A stretch of DNA of 64,000 nt from Luteibacter sp. SG786 (GTDB lineage Bacteria > Pseudomonadota > Gammaproteobacteria > Xanthomonadales > Rhodanobacteraceae), in assembly GCF_011759605.1 (NCBI RefSeq), contig NZ_JAAOYX010000003.1:546107-610106 (forward strand), in the 5' to 3' direction. The notes beneath the pieces are model-generated. The model was not told the DNA's origin. It saw only the letters and a list, made by a program, of their open reading frames with translations, and searched no databases. The first letter of the stretch is position 1. The number at the start of each line of letters is the position of its first letter. Position numbers and translations under genes: made by a program. Shown piece by piece: positions 61,296 through 64,000 of the stretch.

Positions 61296-62405
61296 TCAGA
61301 CTCCGATGCCGTACGGATCGCTCGAAGCGAACTCGCTTCCCGAGGCGCCTTCCGACAGGCGGATCTTGAGTGCCAGGCCGTCGCGCGAGTCCGCCTTGTT
61401 CAAGCACTCCTCGAGGGTGATCTGGCCTTCCTTGTAGAGGCGATACAGGGACTGATCGAACGTCTGCATGCCCTCCTGGAGGCTGCGATCCATGGCGTCC
61501 TTCACCTCGTGGATCTGGCCGCGGCGGATCATGTCGCGGATGAGCGGGGTGTTGAGCAGGACTTCCGTGGCCGGCATGCGGCGCCCGTCCTTGCCGATGA
61601 CCAGGCGCTGGCTGATCACCGCGCGCAGGTTGAGGGCCAGGTTCATCAGGACGTTCTTGTGCGCCGATTCCGGGAAGAAGTTGAGGATGCGCTCCAGCGT
61701 CTGGTCGGCGTTGTTCGAGTGCAGCGTGGCCAGGCAAAGGTGGCCGGTCTCGGAGAAGGAGATGGCGGCTTCCATGGTGTCGGTATCGCGGATCTCGCCG
61801 ATCATGATCACGTCGGGAGCCTCGCGCATCGCGTTCTTCAGGGCCTCGTGGTAGCTGTGGGTGTCGAGGCCCACTTCGCGCTGGTTCACGATGGAGCGCT
61901 TGTGCCGGTGCAGGTACTCGATCGGGTCCTCGATGGTGAGGATGTGTCCCGAGCTGTTGTTGTTGCGGTGATCGAGCATGGCCGCGAGCGTCGTGGACTT
62001 GCCCGAGCCGGTGGCGCCCACCACGAGGATGAGGCCGCGGGGCTCCATGATCAGGTCGCGGAAGATGGCCGGCAGGCGCAATTCCTCGAGCGAGGGGATC
62101 TCGCTCTTGATGGCACGGATGACCATGCCGATCTCGCCGCGCTGCTTGAACACGTTGATACGGAAGCGTCCGGCTTCTTTCACCGCCAGCGCCATGTTCA
62201 GTTCGAGATCCCGCTCGAACTGGGGCACCTGGCCCTCGTCCATGAGCGAATAGGCGATTTTCTTGACCATGCCGCTGGGCAGGCCGGTATTACCGAGCGG
62301 GTAGAGCTTGCCCTCCACCTTGATGTTCACGGGGGCGCCGGTCGTCAGGAACATGTCCGACGCGCCCTTGTCCACCATCAGTTTCAGGAAATAACCGATA
62401 TCCAC
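61296..62405 (-). CDS. pilU: Type IV pilus retraction ATPase PilU
   Basis: A 369-residue hexameric ATPase of the PilT/PilU group. The N-terminus MDIGYFLKLMVDKGASDMFLTTG is of the PilU form. Walker A is LVVGATGSGKSTTLAAM; the Asp box is ILTIEDPIEYLH; Walker B is DVIMIGEIRDTDTM; the His box is GHLCLATLHSNNADQ. It powers pilus retraction with PilT in twitching motility. The C-terminal tail after LNKADSRDGLALKIRL is longer than in PilT and ends with YGIGV, also a PilU trait. pilT is not in the window; the usual pilT-pilU pair is therefore split or lies further away. Confidence 0.92.
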   Translation of the reverse strand: MDIGYFLKLMVDKGASDMFLTTGAPVNIKVEGKLYPLGNTGLPSGMVKKIAYSLMDEGQVPQFERDLELNMALAVKEAGRFRINVFKQRGEIGMVIRAIKSEIPSLEELRLPAIFRDLIMEPRGLILVVGATGSGKSTTLAAMLDHRNNNSSGHILTIEDPIEYLHRHKRSIVNQREVGLDTHSYHEALKNAMREAPDVIMIGEIRDTDTMEAAISFSETGHLCLATLHSNNADQTLERILNFFPESAHKNVLMNLALNLRAVISQRLVIGKDGRRMPATEVLLNTPLIRDMIRRGQIHEVKDAMDRSLQEGMQTFDQSLYRLYKEGQITLEECLNKADSRDGLALKIRLSEGASGSEFASSDPYGIGV

Positions 62406-62498
62406 CTAAACCCCCGGGCGTTCGCATTACAATCGAGAAGACGGTCTCACTGACCTGTATATCGACAATATCTCGCAAATCTGTACGAGGAACGAGTG

Positions 62499-63023
62499 AT
62501 GGTGCACATCTTGCCGCCGAAGGCCCTGTCCAGGGGCCGTCGGCTTCTCGGGCTGGCTTCCCTGGCCCTGGCTATCGCCACCCTCGCTGGCTGCGCCAGC
62601 GTGCCGCCGCCGGATGGCGCCATGAATCAGGCGCTGGCCCAGCTGCAGGCCGCTCGGGATGCGGGCGCCGCCGATTATGCGCCGGTGGACCTGGACTACG
62701 CCCAGGGTAAGTTCCGCCAGGCCCAGGCCGCCATGGCCAGCCGTAAATACGAAGAGGCCGCCCTGCTGGCAGACGAGTCCAGGGCCGACAGCGAATTGGC
62801 CCGTGCCAAGGCCCGCCTGGGCGCGGCCCGGGCCCAGAACACGGCCAAGAGCAAGGAAAATTCCAAAATGCGCGTGGACATGATCGACAACCACGCCAAC
62901 GACACGGTGCCTATTCCGAGCAACGTGCAGGAGTCGGAAACCGTCCTGCCCGAGCCCGTCGACAACACGCCTCCGCCCGCCGGCGGCGAAACCCTGCCGC
63001 TGAACAATCAGGGAGGCCAGTGA
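62499..63023 (+). CDS. DUF4398-domain lipoprotein
   Basis: A 174-residue lipoprotein. The signal ends with the lipobox IATLAGC, so the mature protein begins at Cys and carries Ala-Ser after it, which permits outer-membrane sorting. The DUF4398 segment is MNQALAQLQAARDAGAADYAPVDLDYAQGKFRQAQAAM followed by a helical pair RKYEEAALLADESRADSELARAKA. The tail is Pro-rich and disordered. AGGAA lies 8 bp before the ATG. Its TGA shares a base with the next gene's ATG. In related bacteria such genes stand before an OmpA-type gene; here the following gene is another helical periplasmic protein. Function unknown. Confidence 0.8.
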   Translation: MVHILPPKALSRGRRLLGLASLALAIATLAGCASVPPPDGAMNQALAQLQAARDAGAADYAPVDLDYAQGKFRQAQAAMASRKYEEAALLADESRADSELARAKARLGAARAQNTAKSKENSKMRVDMIDNHANDTVPIPSNVQESETVLPEPVDNTPPPAGGETLPLNNQGGQ

Positions 63024-63685
63024 TGAAGCGCTCCACCACCCTCCTTTCGGCCCTGGTTCTTGCCGTTTCCGCGGGAACGGCGCTGGCCGCTACCGAAGAC
63101 CTCGACGTCCGTCGGCTCACATCCAGCCTCGACCAGCTCTCCGCCGATCCGGCCCTGGGCGGGTATGCGCAGGCCGAACAGGCCCGCGCGCGCGAGGCGA
63201 TCAGCCAGATGGCCCAGTACAAGCCCAAGGACAAGCTCCACGGGCATTACCTCTACATCGCCGAGCGGCGTGTGGACATCGCCAAGGCCATGGCCCAGTA
63301 CCAGGACGCCCAGGTGAAGAGCGCCCAGCTGGACCGCGAGCACGACGCCATCCTGCTCGAGGCCAGCCGGCTCGATGCCGAGATGGCGCGCCGCCAGCTC
63401 GAACAGCAGCGCTTGCAGAACCAGATGATCCAGGAAGAGGCCGCGCGCCTGCAGCAGCAGGGCGTGGAGTACTCCCAGGCGCTGGAGCAGGCCAAGGCCG
63501 AGGGCGAAAAGGCCCGGCAGGTCGCCGCCGCCCAGGCCCGTGTGGCCAACGCCGCCAAGAAGCAGGCAGCCCTTGCCGAAGCCGCCGCTCGCGCGATGCG
63601 CGACATGAACTCGTCCGATGGCGGGGCTCCGGCGTCGACGCCGGCCACGACCTCGCCCAAGAAGTCGAAGAAGGGCGGCCAGTAA
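63023..63685 (+). CDS. Periplasmic coiled-coil protein, DUF4398-like
   Basis: A 220-residue protein with signal peptide MKRSTTLLSALVLAVSAGTALA. Residues ~25-100 resemble the second half of DUF4398 (LGGYAQAEQARAREAISQMAQYK, YLYIAERRVDIAKAMAQYQ). A long charged helix, ~100-195, reads as a coiled coil (LDAEMARRQLEQQRLQNQMIQEEAARLQQQ). The end is Ser/Thr/Lys-rich. GGGAGG lies 6 bp before the ATG, which overlaps the lipoprotein stop (TGATG), so the pair is translated together and probably interacts at the envelope. No known catalytic domain. Confidence 0.78.
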   Translation: MKRSTTLLSALVLAVSAGTALAATEDLDVRRLTSSLDQLSADPALGGYAQAEQARAREAISQMAQYKPKDKLHGHYLYIAERRVDIAKAMAQYQDAQVKSAQLDREHDAILLEASRLDAEMARRQLEQQRLQNQMIQEEAARLQQQGVEYSQALEQAKAEGEKARQVAAAQARVANAAKKQAALAEAAARAMRDMNSSDGGAPASTPATTSPKKSKKGGQ

Positions 63686-64000
63686 GGCCGCCTCCGTAGG
63701 AGCGCGCCCTGCGCACGACATGTTTTGAGGCCAAGCCCCGAAGCTGGCGAGCCAGCCTGGGCGCAGCCGCGAAAACATGTCGCGCGCAGGCGCGCTCCTA
63801 CAGCATGTCACTGCGCCGCGCTGCGGCACCTGCTGCGTAAACCGTTGCGCCAGCAACTATTTTTTAGCGGTTTTTTGAGGAAAATCGCTCTTGCGGGTCC
63901 TCCGCGAGCGGAGTAGCTTCGATCCCCCGTCACGGAAAAAACACGTGGCGGCCCTGCCGGAGCATGCGTACGTCTACCCAGGCACATAGCATCGCTGTTT
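63686..64000. other. Intergenic region with family B repeat and an A/T-rich leader
   Basis: The stretch holds the family B repeat (63696-63801) and then a region unlike the rest of the window, with runs of T and A (TATTTTTTAGCGGTTTTTTGAGGAAAA near 63858-63886) that may be a promoter or leader. An ATG at 63964 opens MRTSTQAHSIAV and remains open to the end, so a gene may start there, but its spacing from GGAG is too short to trust. I see no other feature. Confidence 0.5.
63696..63801. repeat. REP-like inverted repeat, family B, copy 2
   Basis: GTAGGAGCGCGCCCTGCGCACGAC opens and GTCGCGCGCAGGCGCGCTCCTAC closes the element. ACATGTTTTGAGGC next to the first arm matches, inverted, the core of the copy at 23491-23596. 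It lies just after the DUF4398-like pair. Confidence 0.8.

Overview
The window looks like chromosomal DNA from a high-GC gammaproteobacterium of the Xanthomonadales, most like Luteibacter or Dyella (Rhodanobacteraceae). This is judged from protein similarity in memory and gene content, not from a search. The pointers are a Xanthomonas-like PhoPQ pair, hpd-hmgA-fahA order, a PilU homologue, a eukaryote-type class I aldolase beside pykA, gapA, tkt and pgk, and many GTGGGAGCCGCTTCAGCGGC palindromes between genes. I see no rRNA, CRISPR array, integrase, transposase or prophage.
0-12 kb: the 3' end of a receiver-Hpt protein, a large propeller-type sensor histidine kinase, a GH97 glycosidase, a SAM methyltransferase, an SGNH hydrolase, an orphan ParB-like protein, a Tat-exported threonine-aldolase-like enzyme coupled to a PD40 propeller protein, and a secreted BP74-N-like protein. 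12-20 kb: three regulatory or oxidoreductase genes (two LysR, one ketopantoate-reductase-like), an EAL phosphodiesterase, a membrane O-acyltransferase with SGNH domain, and dusA. 20-27.6 kb: GNAT, PepSY-phoP-phoQ, mtfA, the birA-coaX overlap, a SPOR protein and tRNA-Thr(TGT).
27.7-39.5 kb: a maltotetraose-forming amylase with starch-binding domain, a LysR regulator, a rhodanese-arginase pair, trpS with an unusual C-terminal extension, a frameshifted small membrane gene, a VOC protein, a DUF1456 protein, a three-gene 2-oxoacid dehydrogenase operon (E1 alpha, E1 beta, E2) and kynA. 39.6-45.3 kb: a POT peptide transporter, then a MarR regulator divergent from hpd-hmgA-fahA. With maiA at 60.5 kb this gives the whole route from 4-hydroxyphenylpyruvate to fumarate and acetoacetate; kynA adds the first step of tryptophan breakdown.
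46-60.4 kb is rich in central carbon metabolism: gapA, pykA, class I fructose-bisphosphate aldolase, tkt and pgk. They are interrupted by an S1/P1 nuclease, a TonB-like protein, two paralogous beta-barrel proteins and, between tkt and pgk, an accessory patch (lectin-domain protein, second acyltransferase-SGNH protein, small secreted protein) that is visibly richer in A and T. The end holds maiA, pilU and two coupled envelope genes of DUF4398 type.
Three families of intergenic inverted repeats recur; one copy at 41.2 kb has grown into a 12-bp tandem array. No single undescribed system stands out clearly. The best leads are the exported PLP enzyme operon, the repeat-derived array, the operator inside the hpd promoter and the accessory patch between tkt and pgk.
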